Below are positions 1 to 32,819 of a stretch of DNA of 33,119 nt, in pieces. Source of the stretch: Stramonita haemastoma. Lineage: Eukaryota > Mollusca > Gastropoda > Neogastropoda > Muricidae. Within the stretch, counting starts at the first letter, position 1. Each line of letters begins with the position of its first letter. A model generated the notes under the pieces. That model worked only from the letters and a program-made list of their open reading frames with translations, did not search any database and was not told the origin of the DNA. The position numbers and the translations under genes are program-made. The stretch is from positions 16,157,575 through 16,190,693 of the forward strand of contig CM060325.1 of assembly GCA_030674155.1 (NCBI GenBank). Reading direction: 5' to 3'.

Positions 1-616
1 ACCACCACCACCACCACCACTACCCCCGCCACCACACAGTCATAATTCCCATCATCATCCATGTCTGTTAATGCATTTGATTTACTTTTCAGATTTGTAT
101 CTTTTTCATCACAAAAAAATAACAAAGCTACAACAACAACAGCAACAACAACAAAAACCACAAGCAACTAAAAAGAATGTTTCTCGTGACTGAAGTCTGT
201 TGCCACGCTACATTACTCGAACATAATAATTATTAGAATCCCTGAACCCACACACACAACACACTCACTGCTCATGATTGTAAGCAATATGACATGGTAT
301 GATATATCCCACCACACAGTACATATCGCCTAATAGGGTCTCCTGTCTTTGTTTCCTGTGAGTCAGAAAACTTTGTTAATAATAATTCGTGATGGGAAGC
401 GTGCATTTTTGTGGATGAAAACTTTGCCCTAGAGCAGAGAAGATAAGTATCCGCGTCCACTTTCCTGGTTAACAGAGAGAAGAGATAAGTTACTGTTCTG
501 CATTGTGTTTGTTGCACACAATGTTTCCTTGTGCAGACTTATGTCGTTGAAGTGTATAGGTTTTTGTTATATCTATCTTTAAAAAATTTTTTTTTTAGTA
601 GTGATACTTCGTTATA
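1..616. other. Unassigned DNA, ITFG1 side
   Basis: Starts with an (ACC)n-like run (1-36), then AT-rich unique sequence. No exon of ITFG1 or any other gene was recognised on either strand. It is expected to be ITFG1 intron. Confidence 0.5.
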
Positions 617-944
617 GGGGGCGGGATAGCTAAGCAGTCAGAGGGCTGGCTTTGCCCCAGTCAAGTTAAGCAGCGTTGAGCGTGGTTACCAGTTGGATGG
701 GTGACCGTTTGCGCGCCTTGGCTTCAGCACAGTTCCCCCCCTCCAGTTCACACAGCTGTATATGGGCACCTGCCCTCTTTAGGGTCAGGAAAAGTAAAGC
801 AGCGATGGAGAGGAGATGGGCGCCGCCCTCAACATGCTGGCCCTAGAGAAGCTGAGGTCTCGGACGCCTCGCTCCCCTACGACTACTTAGGTTATGGGAC
901 ACCTTTACCTTTTTCACTTTTACCTTTACCTTTATCCACCAAAT
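617..944 (+). mobile_element. SINE family B, full copy (tRNA-like plus 5S-like head)
   Basis: The head GATAGCTAAGCAGTCAGAG resembles a tRNA 5' half with an A box. It is followed directly by AGTTAAGCAGCGTTGAGC and TTGGATGGGTGACC, which match the 3' half of 5S rRNA (box A/IE/C region). The body has CTGCCCTCTTTAGGGTCAGG and the tail GGTTATGGGACACCTTTACC. Five more full or partial copies occur in the window. Confidence 0.75.
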
Positions 945-1183
945 CTTTGTCCTAACTGATTTGGATTATCTACAATATCGTCGCTTATACTATTCTAACT
1001 TTTTTCACCTAACATTGGTTTTTTTTTTTCAAAACCTTTTACTAAAGTTTTCCCATTCCATTTGTAGGTCTGGGGTTTAAAAAAAAGAAAAAAAAAGAAG
1101 TTCATTTCTTTTTCTGATTAGTTTTTTTTTTTTTTTTTAGTTCATTATTAAACCATGGGGTATCCCACAATAAACCAGACCCC

Positions 1184-1222
<39 letters not shown>

Positions 1223-1703
1223 GGCTCTCTCTCTCTCTCTCTCAACAAGTTTTTAAAAAAAAACATAATATTAATTTAATATCAGCTTATGGTGGGTTGG
1301 TGTCATTTAATTTCGGAGTAATAGCAATAAGGCTTCAGTGTAGGAAGCAATACTTTCACAAAACCAATAACCCAGGAATGAGAACAGACGTGTGTGCATA
1401 ATAACAATCCAAATAATAATGTGTGACATGACACTGAGGTTTATGGTGTGTAAGTGTGACAGTCCTGGTATGAAAAAGAAGGGCCTTACTGAATCTATTG
1501 TTCAGTCTAGTAGTTTCATAATGTCATTATGTGACCGTTTCCGAGTGGTTATCTTTTGTTTATATTGTTATACTAGTGCCCGCGTGTGTATGCGTGTTAG
1601 CTCGCATTAATGTCTTTTCACTTTTAGTGAGTATTATTGTTGCAGATGTATGTTTATAATCTGTTCACATTGAGTGATATTTTAGACTAATTAGCGATAT
1701 TAG

Positions 1704-1707
<4 letters not shown>
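945..1707. repeat. AT-rich spacer with (CTGT)n and (CT)n
   Basis: A (CTGT)n tract lies at about 1184-1223 and (CT)n at 1225-1243. The rest is AT-rich sequence with poly-T and poly-A runs, with no recognised exon. Confidence 0.7.
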
Positions 1708-1776
<69 letters not shown>

Positions 1777-1820
1777 TGTGCGTGCGTGTGTGTGCGCGCG
1801 CGCGCGCGCGCGCGTGTGTG
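1708..1820. repeat. (GT)n/(GC)n microsatellite
   Basis: A GT run of more than 60 bases passes into an uninterrupted CG run at about 1794-1814 and back to GT. This is alternating purine-pyrimidine DNA with Z-forming potential. Confidence 0.9.
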
Positions 1821-2002
1821 TAATAGCACTTTTTCAACACATTTGAAAGTACGTATGTATACACATATGACTTGATTAGGCCTATCTACTTATTCATGTA
1901 TGGGGGCGAAAAAGGCCGGTTAGAACATTATAATTATCATAGTGCACCTCTTTTCCTTTAGTGTCCCTGTAGATTTGAAGATGCGATAGATAGAAATTGT
2001 CA

Positions 2003-2082
2003 TCATAACAATAATAATAATGATAATAGTAATAATAATAATGATAATAATGATAATGATAATAATAGTAATAATAATAATG

Positions 2083-2175
<93 letters not shown>

Positions 2176-2193
2176 GTAAATTGTCATCATAAC

Positions 2194-2252
<59 letters not shown>

Positions 2253-2306
2253 AAGATCATAATCATGATGATGATGATGATGACGACGACGATGACGACG
2301 ATGATG
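2003..2306. repeat. (AAT)n/(AAG)n/(ATG)n compound microsatellite
   Basis: Imperfect AAT repeats (to about 2222) pass into AAG (2223-2256) and then ATG/ACG triplets. The sequence AAATTGTCATCATAACA occurs at both edges of the AAT block (about 1994 and 2177), so part of the block is itself duplicated. The long poly-Tyr and poly-Leu frames here are translation artefacts. Confidence 0.9.
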
Positions 2307-2430
2307 ATAGTGACACACGCTCACGTGTGCGCGTGCGCGCACACGCACTCACGCGTGCACGCACACACGCACACACGCACACACACATCGTCTATCACTA
2401 AGAGTGAAAGAGATATTACATTGAAGAAAG

Positions 2431-2501
<71 letters not shown>
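2307..2501. repeat. CA-rich tract and (CA)n microsatellite
   Basis: A CA/CG-rich mixed tract (2310-2390) is followed by a pure (CA)n at 2431-2501. Three and a half copies of GATTCAA follow immediately. Confidence 0.9.
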
Positions 2502-2503
<2 letters not shown>

Positions 2504-2751
2504 TTCAAGATTCAAGATTCAAGATTTAATTCGCCTTTGACCCCTCTTGGGGCATGGAGGATTTCAAACAAAATCAACTGTGGCATATATAATTTGCATT
2601 GATAGAATACGTTCATACACAGAATTTCACAGAAATAAAAATATAGTCAACCTTTTCATTAATGTCATGCAACTTTACTCTTAAGTATAAATTTGCTAAG
2701 TTTTAATAACATATTTTTATCAGAAGAGAACAAATTACAAAATATGAACAT

Positions 2752-2883
<132 letters not shown>

Positions 2884-3019
2884 TTGTGATTTTTAGATCA
2901 GCTTTTCCTTTTTTCCTCCAATCATTTGTCCAAACAAACACACTGACATTAATTTCTCATTCTCTTCCCCCTACCCATCACTTGTTTGATATCACTTTCT
3001 AGTGGATAGACGTTAAAAA

Positions 3020-3119
3020 NNNNNNNNNNNNNNNNNNNNNNNNNNNNNNNNNNNNNNNNNNNNNNNNNNNNNNNNNNNNNNNNNNNNNNNNNNNNNNNNN
3101 NNNNNNNNNNNNNNNNNNN
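3020..3119. other. Assembly gap of 100 N
   Basis: Exactly 100 Ns, the usual placeholder for a gap of unknown size. It lies in the ITFG1 intron between a unique stretch and a (TTA)n tract. The gap size and any exon inside it are unknown. Confidence 0.99.
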
Positions 3120-3120
3120 G

Positions 3121-3193
<73 letters not shown>

Positions 3194-3210
3194 CATCATC
3201 ATCATTATCA
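3120..3210. repeat. (TTA)n/(ATC)n microsatellite
   Basis: A (TTA)n run of about 70 bp then TCATCATCATCA, abutting the ITFG1 exon 3 donor on the minus strand. Confidence 0.95.
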
Positions 3211-3216
3211 TCTCAC

Positions 3217-3459
3217 CCAGCACATTGGTCATGCTGCTTCCCCAGTACACCTGCACGGTGACAGGGGCGGAGGAGCCAGACCCACTGGGCTTCGTGGTGA
3301 TCAGCAGATCCATCATGGCGTCCCCGTCAAAGTCTCCGGGGGCCAAACTGCTGATGAAGTTGTTGCCAAGGTGCTGGGGACTGATCAGCAGTTTGCGCCA
3401 GAAGCCCGCCCTCTCTTTGGTCACATCGTGTTCTGCCTGAAGGAGGTGGAGAGTTTTTC
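3217..3459 (-). CDS. ITFG1: ITFG1/TIP-like protein, FG-GAP exon 3
   Basis: ITFG1 (TIP/LINKIN family) is a type I membrane glycoprotein with extracellular FG-GAP repeats. This 243-base exon (2 + 240 + 1) reads, on the minus strand, KTLHLLQAEHDVTKERAGFW, then NNFISSLAPGDFDGDAMMDL, then a Ser/Gly-rich loop and VQVYWGSS. The DFDGDAMMD sequence is the DxDGDxxxD calcium-binding loop of an FG-GAP/VCBS repeat, and the following VYWG matches the FWG that ends the same repeat in vertebrates. The acceptor is TGCGAACAG and the donor GTGAGA. An alternative acceptor about 14 bases into the exon (TTCAG) breaks phase. The intron beyond begins in ATC/ATT repeats and contains the N gap. Confidence 0.9.
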
Positions 3460-4906
3460 CTGTTCGCACACACATGGAACAAAATCTGTTTTTAAACTTG
3501 TAAAAAAAAAAAATTTTTAATCAGCCCCTCCCCCTCCCGACTCCTCCCCCCAATTAAATTTTCAGTTTCTGTTTTTTGATGAACAGGCAGAAATTATACT
3601 GAAGTTTGTGTTTGTGTATTTTTAAACGGAGTATGTCATTCTACATCTAATGTTGTCATTTTCTGTTTTCAGCTTGCTGAAATGTTTAAACTATTAAAGT
3701 TATGCTGGAGATATATAACTCATCCACATGTGTATATTTTATTATGTGGGGGTTTTTGTTGTTGTTTTTTAAACTACTTCAAATAAATCATGATGATGTG
3801 ATAATGAATCATAATAACTGGTTAATCATTCCGAATGAATAGCCAAGGGGACTATTGCCTTTTTTTTCTTTTTTACATCATGTATCTGTTTCAGGCAAAG
3901 GGGGGCACCCTAATATTCCTAATAAGCATTTTGTCAACAGTGGGACAAATCTTACTTTTTAAAGAGTTGCTTTCATATCAATATCATGATATGATCAATT
4001 TTAATCTATTATCAAAAACTTGCGTCTATGATCTGATCAACAATGGTTTCAACACACTACGCATGTGACAAACTCACGTCTCACCTGACTGGATGAGCTT
4101 CGTTCATAGTATGATAGTATGACTAAAGTAAAGTTATTGCATTATGTCTACAAATATTAAAAATAAACTTTTGATTAATAATTTTTTTTGTTTTCTAGAG
4201 ACATTTTCTTCTTTTTTTTAAAAATTTGATTAACTTGGAAAAACACACTGTCCTGGTTGACACAGATTTTGGGGGGATATTTTCCAGAGCTGTTGGTGGG
4301 TGTGGCAGCACTTTCTGTTTGTCTGGAAGCATCATTCACTGATCAGTATTATAATATGGGCTGATAATTCCTAGATGAATTACACTGATTAATGAGCTTT
4401 TTTCTCCTTTCAAATTGGGTCACTGTATAAAGTATCATCCCAGCACTTTTTCATGACTTAAGACAATTAGAACATATATATTATATATATATATATATTT
4501 ATATAATGAGTCATATTGTACATTATTTTGCTGTCAGTGTCACTGTGTCAGTACTACCAACTGTAGCTGTCTCAGAATAAGATTTTTCAAGGAAAGAGAA
4601 ATGGATTTTTTACAAAGTTGTCACCAATCTTAATCATGACAGCATCACATTTGACACCAGATGATACTGAAGAGTGAAGTAGTAAAAAAAAAAAAAAAAA
4701 AAAAAAACCCACGTCGTTTTACACCTATTGTCGGACTTATCGGTTTCCAATAATTTCAGTAACTTGAATAGGATACCCACATTTCTTCCTTCAATGAGAA
4801 AGAAAGGAAAAGTATTAATGAAATACATCAGTTAAAACATAGTTATCCGTCTACCATAACTACTAAGCTAGGCTACAGAAGCAGACGACACATCCTTCTC
4901 GCTTAC
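3460..4906 (-). other. ITFG1 intron 2
   Basis: AT-rich intron with homopolymer runs, an (AT)n tract at about 4473-4503 and a poly-A run at 4684-4707. No dispersed repeat or other gene was recognised. Confidence 0.7.
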
Positions 4907-5049
4907 CAGCTTCTGACAGCACGAAAATGTCTGTCAATTTATCAGCGTTAAAATCTCCAAAAGCAGCAACGACACCAAGCTTCGATCCTCCAAACAAATC
5001 GTTAGTTACATCTGAAAGTGATCCTCGGCATATTCCCGGATCTGGAGGC
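4907..5049 (-). CDS. ITFG1: ITFG1/TIP-like protein, FG-GAP exon 2
   Basis: Minus-strand exon between TTGTTTTAG and GTAAGC. It reads PPDPGICRGSLSDVTNDLFG, then GVVAAFGDFNADKLTDIFVL and SEA. The block VTxxLFG...AAFGDxNxDKxTDxFVL is the start of the mature ITFG1 ectodomain, with a DxNxDxxxD calcium-binding loop. Phase fits the next exon (one base plus GA gives Gly). The next exon upstream must supply the initiator and signal peptide. Confidence 0.92.
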
Positions 5050-5207
5050 CTAAAACAAGGATCAAATAAATAGTCGCAAACATTTCATTCTGTTTTCTAG
5101 ACCCCACTTGGTTCCTTGATGATTTCGCAGATGTTGCAAGCGGCATGTGACAAGTCGTCGTTTTACACAAAAAGAGTACAAATGGAACAAAGCCAGTCGT
5201 CCCAAAT

Positions 5208-5238
<31 letters not shown>

Positions 5239-5289
5239 CTCCTCTCTCTCTCTCTCTCTCATCCTCTCTCTCTCTCTCTCTCCTCCTCT

Positions 5290-5375
<86 letters not shown>
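5208..5375. repeat. (CT)n/(GT)n/(GA)n compound microsatellite
   Basis: CT repeats to about 5291, GT to 5313, then GA to 5375. The two outer blocks are reverse complements of each other and could fold back as a hairpin in RNA. Confidence 0.9.
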
Positions 5376-5379
<4 letters not shown>

Positions 5380-5688
5380 TTTAAAATGTTGTTTAAACTA
5401 TCAACCTGCATTGAAATATTACATTTGGAATTGAACGGATTTTGATGTATACTATTAACAATAGCCATACAGTATAATATAATTGTTTATCAAGCTCAGA
5501 GTTCAAGACACGATCACTACAGTCATGATTTACAAGAATCGGTTGTGGTTTGCTTGTCTGTTTTTGGTTTGCTTTCTTTCATGTTCTATAATATGTTGCA
5601 TTTCAGTATGTTGATTCTCCTCCCTCCCCCAAACTCCGTGTATTGCGACCTAAGGCCAATGTATATATTAAACACGTTCAAAAGTTAG

Positions 5689-5689
<1 letters not shown>
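5376..5689. other. Unassigned part of ITFG1 intron 1
   Basis: Unique AT-rich sequence with no recognised exon or repeat. Confidence 0.5.
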
Positions 5690-5724
<35 letters not shown>

Positions 5725-6027
5725 AAGACCCGGTTTGAATCTGGTCGAGGAGATTTTTCTCCTGGAGTTAACATCAGTGCTGACTCCACTCTCCCCACAA
5801 GTCCTTCGGATGAGACTTTAAAACCGAGGCCCCGTGTGCGAACGCACGCAGAACATCTTGCGCACACGTTAAATCCTGTTCCGCTTTTCGTAAGAGTAGG
5901 CCATCGTGTGCCGGTGGGAACAGATGACATTTACAAAACTGCATACACACGGGGACTGGATGTAAAAAAGCACAAGAGTGCTTATCCCATTATCCTCGAT
6001 ATAAAAGAATAAATCAATCAATCAATC
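5690..6027 (+). mobile_element. SINE family A, 5'-truncated copy behind a (CT)n run
   Basis: The (CT)n at 5690-5721 leads into GACCCGGTTTGAATCTGG, a degenerate tRNA B box. The family body follows (CTCCTGGAGTTAACATCAG, CCTTCGGATGAGACT, GTGGGAACAGATGAC, CACGGGGACTGGATGTAAAA) with an (AATC)n tail. The tRNA A-box end is missing. No coding capacity. Confidence 0.8.
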
Positions 6028-6127
6028 TCTCTTGTTGGTTTGGATTTTGGGGGGGAGAGGGGCTGCTATTCTCTAACCAGGGTAAGGGCCGGATGACAAA
6101 AAGTATGTGAATGCTTACTCTTGTCTA

Positions 6128-6199
6128 TCTTTCTGTCTATCTTCTGTCTATCTATCTATCTATCTATCTATCTAATCTATCTATCTATCTATCTATCTG

Positions 6200-6232
<33 letters not shown>
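6128..6232. repeat. (CTAT)n microsatellite
   Basis: About 100 bp of CTAT units with a few CTGT variants. It abuts the 3' end of a LINE fragment read on the minus strand, as a LINE tail repeat would. Confidence 0.9.
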
Positions 6233-6233
<1 letters not shown>

Positions 6234-6235
6234 CT

Positions 6236-6470
6236 TTAGTCTGGCGACTATGGGGGCACCCATGAAGACTTGACAACCAGTTCCCTCCATTCCTCTCTCT
6301 GTTCTGCCTTTCGCAGGGTTTTGTTGAGTTCTAGGCCTGTCCATTCGCTGATGTTGTCCTCCCATCTTTTGCTTGGTCTGCCTCTTTGTCTTCCTCCTTG
6401 GACAGTGCCTGGCAGAATTGTTTTTGGTAGTCCTTTTGATCTTGTGACCTGCGCCTACGATTTCATTTAA
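6236..6470 (-). pseudogene. Non-LTR retrotransposon ORF2 C-terminal fragment
   Basis: The minus strand reads ILPGTVQGGRQRGRPSKRW, then EDNISEWTGLELNKTLRKAE, and after a frame shift WRELVVKSSWVPP. The pattern GTVxGxRxRGRPxxRWxDNIxEWTG followed by an AE(D/Q)RxxWRxLV end is the usual C-terminus of many animal LINE reverse-transcriptase proteins. It is broken and 5' truncated, with the CTAT repeat at its 3' end. Confidence 0.7.
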
Positions 6471-6570
6471 GTTTACGCTTCTTTATAATTGATGGAAGAT
6501 ATTCGTGGGACCAATGGTTTGCCGGACTCTGTTACCCTTGGAAAATAAAGATTATTAATTTATTCATTCA

Positions 6571-6627
<57 letters not shown>

Positions 6628-6731
6628 TGGTGTGTGTGTGTGTGCGTGTGCGTGTGTGTGCGTGTGTGCGTGCGTGCGTGTGTGTGGTGTGTGTGGTGTG
6701 GTGGTGCGTGTGTGGTGTGTGTGTGTGTGTG
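6571..6731. repeat. (GT)n compound microsatellite
   Basis: GT repeat with GC and GG interruptions, about 160 bp. Confidence 0.95.
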
Positions 6732-7030
6732 CTTATGATGTTTTTATGTACTTTGTGCTTCATAGAAAGCAGCTTACAATTGAAACAAATAACAACAGTA
6801 CAAAGTCTAAAACCAAAAAAAAAGCAAGCTCATACAAACAGAAACAACTATATATCCAAACCTAAAAACCAAAAAAAGAAATAACCAACTACAAACATGC
6901 ATGTGTGCTGTTGTGTTTGTACCTTAAATAATACATGGATTTGATAGCCAGGTATGAAATCATTGGTGATGCCATACTTTGTCTTTTACAATTAACACAC
7001 ACAGAAGCAATTAGAACACCAAAATGCTGT

Positions 7031-7031
<1 letters not shown>
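6732..7031. other. Unassigned part of ITFG1 intron 1
   Basis: AT-rich sequence, no recognised feature. Confidence 0.5.

Positions 7032-7121
<90 letters not shown>
7032..7121. repeat. (CA)n microsatellite
   Basis: About 88 bp of pure CA. Confidence 0.97.
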
Positions 7122-7122
<1 letters not shown>

Positions 7123-7854
7123 TCCATTACACTATTCTACAGTTGTAAAAAAAAAAAAATGTTTGCAATAATTTTTTTTCCACATAATTTACCAAAGAGT
7201 GCTGGAGAAAGTCCCATGCAGGTAACCACGCAGTTGTTTTCCTGCGTTATATAAAACTGATTTATCAAATACTTAATTTTGAAAAAAAAAAAAAAAAAAA
7301 GATTACAGAAGAGGAAAGTTTCTAATGACAGCACTTGCAGGATTTTGTTTTTACTTAATTTTTACCTTTACCTTTTAAATTATAAAAAAAAAAAAATTTT
7401 GCCTAAACTAATTTGACTTTTGGGTCTTGGATAGGCACTCTTCAGAAAACCCTGCAGTGACTGAACCCCCCCCCCCCCCCCCCATTGAAGTTTATCATTG
7501 CATGATGAACGATGAACACAAAATTGAAATACATAACATTGAGACCAACAGACAGAGACATACGAAATATGACACACAATTGGCTGTCCAGTAACACTAC
7601 GTAGGCCTATTACACTCGACACTAGAGATAACCCCAAACCAGACCTGACCTTATCAATGGTGGAAATGACATTGTGACCACTCGCACTTTGTTTTTTAAT
7701 AATAGTATAAAGGCAGGTCTTTACTTTCCTTTTACATTGGGCAGGGACAGATCGTAGATCAAGAAAATTAATCATGCTTTTCATTCATCTTCTGCCTGAG
7801 TACTTTGTAAGCGTTGTATTCCTTCTCTTTTAATACCAACACAAACACATATTT
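7122..7854. other. Unassigned part of ITFG1 intron 1
   Basis: AT-rich with poly-A runs and a C run of about 17 at 7467-7483. A minus-strand open frame at 7380-7784 has no resemblance to a known protein and no splice context, so it is not called. Confidence 0.5.
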
Positions 7855-7961
<107 letters not shown>

Positions 7962-8044
7962 GTTACCATTGCATTCCTTCTTTTTTCATATAAACACTCA
8001 AACAGGTACAGTAATTAATGTTCCATTCCTTTTATTTTTATATC

Positions 8045-8371
<327 letters not shown>

Positions 8372-8627
8372 TACCATAAGGTGCTACATATTTTTTCAGC
8401 TTTCAATTCTCCAGTGCAGTCAAAATCCAGAAGCCTGCCACTATGAGTGTTTGGCCTTACAACTATTCCTCTTCATTGTCATAATGATCAGACCTGAAAG
8501 AGTGTATGAAATTCAGTACTTGCCTTTGCCAGTCTTTTGACCAACCTTTTCCAGGAAAACAGAATCGTAGGCAGCCTTTTCTTTTCTTTTATTCCTTTAT
8601 TTTGAGGGATTTTTAAAATATATTTTT
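8372..8627. other. Unassigned part of ITFG1 intron 1
   Basis: No recognised exon or repeat. Confidence 0.5.
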
Positions 8628-8669
8628 TATTCTTTTATATCGAGGATAATGGAATAGGCACTCATGTGC

Positions 8670-8738
<69 letters not shown>

Positions 8739-8945
8739 CATATTATTATTATTATTTAGATACAATCCTGTGTGCATGCAGTTTTGTAATCTTGTATCTG
8801 TTCACGGCACCAATGCTATCTTCGAAAAGCGGAACAGTTTACTTGCGAATATCTGCGTGTTCGCACACGCGGCTCGTTACAGTCTCATCGAAGATTTTGG
8901 GAGACTGATGTTAACTCTGGAAAATCCTCAACTGGTTGTCAAATT
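8628..8945 (-). mobile_element. SINE family A copy split by (TTA)n
   Basis: On the plus strand ATATCGAGGATAATGGAATA and TCATGTGCTTTTT begin the reverse-complemented 3' end. A pure (TTA)n run (8669-8756) interrupts it, then the body resumes (TGCATGCAGTTTTGTAA, GAAAAGCGGAACAG, GATGTTAACTCTGG). The triplet run probably grew from the T-rich linker of the SINE. Confidence 0.7.
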
Positions 8946-8974
8946 GCGCACAATTTATTTATTTATTATTTATT

Positions 8975-9235
8975 TATTCTTTTATATCGAGGATAACAGA
9001 ATAACAATATGTCTTTTTCATCGTCCGTGTGCATGCAGTTTTGTAAATATTGTCATCTGTTCCCACCGGCACACATGGCCTACTCTTACGAAAAGCGGAA
9101 CAGGATTTAACGTGTGCGCAAGATGTTCTGCGTGCGTTCGACACACGGGGCCTCGGTTTAAGTCTCATCCGAAGGACTTTTGGGGAGAGATGAGGGAAAT
9201 CAGCACTGATGTTCTGACCACTAGGCTATTACAGG
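8975..9235 (-). mobile_element. SINE family A copy, internally deleted head
   Basis: Well-preserved body in minus orientation (TATATCGAGGATAACAG, GTTCCCACCGGCACACATGG, CTCATCCGAAGGACTTTTGG). After GCACTGATGTT it jumps straight to CTGACCACTAGGCTATT, so the B-box part of the head is missing. Confidence 0.8.
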
Positions 9236-9320
9236 AATAAACACTCATATGCTTTTTTACATCCAGTGTCTGTGTGTATGCAGATTTGTAAGTTTTGTCA
9301 TCTGTTGCCACTGGAGAAAA
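9236..9320 (-). mobile_element. SINE family A 3' fragment
   Basis: Matches only the 3' quarter of the family (CTCATATGCTTTTTTACATC, TGTCATCTGTTGCCAC). It is the third family-A piece in a row in the same orientation. Confidence 0.65.
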
Positions 9321-9352
9321 TTAAACTCTATAGTTGATCAATTATCGCTTGC

Positions 9353-9389
9353 CAAAGAAGAACGAAAGTAAAGAGCAACTGCCCTACAT
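9353..9389 (-). CDS. ITFG1: Tentative ITFG1 exon 1 (signal peptide)
   Basis: On the minus strand an ATG (9387-9389) is followed, one base out of frame, by VGQLLFTFVLLW, a short hydrophobic segment like a signal peptide core. It ends at a possible GC-type donor, GCAAGC. The end phase (two bases) is exactly what exon 2 requires. To join ATG to this frame, GG must have been reduced to G right after the ATG, the same kind of loss seen in PHKB. It sits about 30 bp from an ETS-type site. No transcript evidence is available, so this is a guess from position, phase and hydrophobicity. Confidence 0.3.
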
Positions 9390-9820
9390 TCTTTATTTAG
9401 TAACTGGGCACCCGAGGTCACTTCCGCCACTTCTGAGGTCAAGGTCTGGTTAGGGGTTATCTGTAGTGTGATAACAGTGTTTTGAGGTTATAGTTGGTTG
9501 TGTTGAATTAGGTTAAAAGACGTAGACCTACTATATCTTTCTTGATGCCAAAAAGCTAACCAAGCATTATTGTGAAGGCCCCATCACGACAAACTGAAAG
9601 TCGAGGTCGAGAATGTAAATCGGTGAAGAACTGTTTGGCCTCGGCAAAGTTAGGCCTAAGCCTGCAGGAGATCAAGAAGAATCACAGTAGAAAAGAAATG
9701 GAGAAAGCCTAGCAGAAATCATGCGGTGAAAAGAATCAGTGTTCAACAAGTTGGATTCCGAACTGACATTGGTTTGCTTCTAAAGGAACAGAAAGGTACT
9801 CGTCTCGACCGAAATCCACG
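9390..9820. promoter_or_regulatory. Putative bidirectional ITFG1/PHKB promoter and PHKB 5' UTR
   Basis: About 430 bp lie between the two putative start codons. ACTTCCG at 9420-9426 is an ETS/GABP-type site (CGGAAGT on the minus strand). TCAAGGTC at 9439-9446 resembles an ERR site, and AGGTCA at 9415-9420 is a nuclear-receptor half-site. No TATA box stands out. The right-hand part is probably PHKB 5' UTR. Sites are read by eye and not scored. Confidence 0.5.
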
Positions 9821-32601
<22,781 letters not shown>

Positions 32602-32663
32602 GTAGGAGTCCTGTGTTTAGTTAGTTCTTCAGTTTAACGTCCTTCCACTACATGGTGATATCA

Positions 32664-32666
<3 letters not shown>

Positions 32667-32751
<85 letters not shown>

Positions 32752-32760
32752 TGAGTGTTT

Positions 32761-32819
<59 letters not shown>

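Noticed and set aside
617..760. A functional tRNA or 5S rRNA gene
   Set aside because: Only half of each is present, joined to a SINE body found in several copies.
2003..2266. Poly-Tyr, poly-Leu and poly-Ile frames
   Set aside because: Pure products of AAT/ATT triplet repeats.
3020..3119. Coding sequence read through the N gap
   Set aside because: The frame through X residues is an artefact of unknown bases. Nothing can be said about the gap content.
3217..3445. ITFG1 exon 3 starting at the internal TTCAG or GGCAG acceptor
   Set aside because: TTCAG breaks phase. GGCAG would keep phase but drop the conserved LHLLQ strand. The acceptor at 3460 keeps both.
7380..7784. 134-residue minus-strand frame
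   Set aside because: Contains a poly-Gly stretch from a C run, has no known motif, and does not supply the phase or signal peptide ITFG1 needs.
8770..9240. Frames sharing PTLTKSGTGFNVCARCSAC in several places
   Set aside because: They are translations of SINE family A, repeated at 5685-5930, 18805-18999 and elsewhere, and not a protein family.
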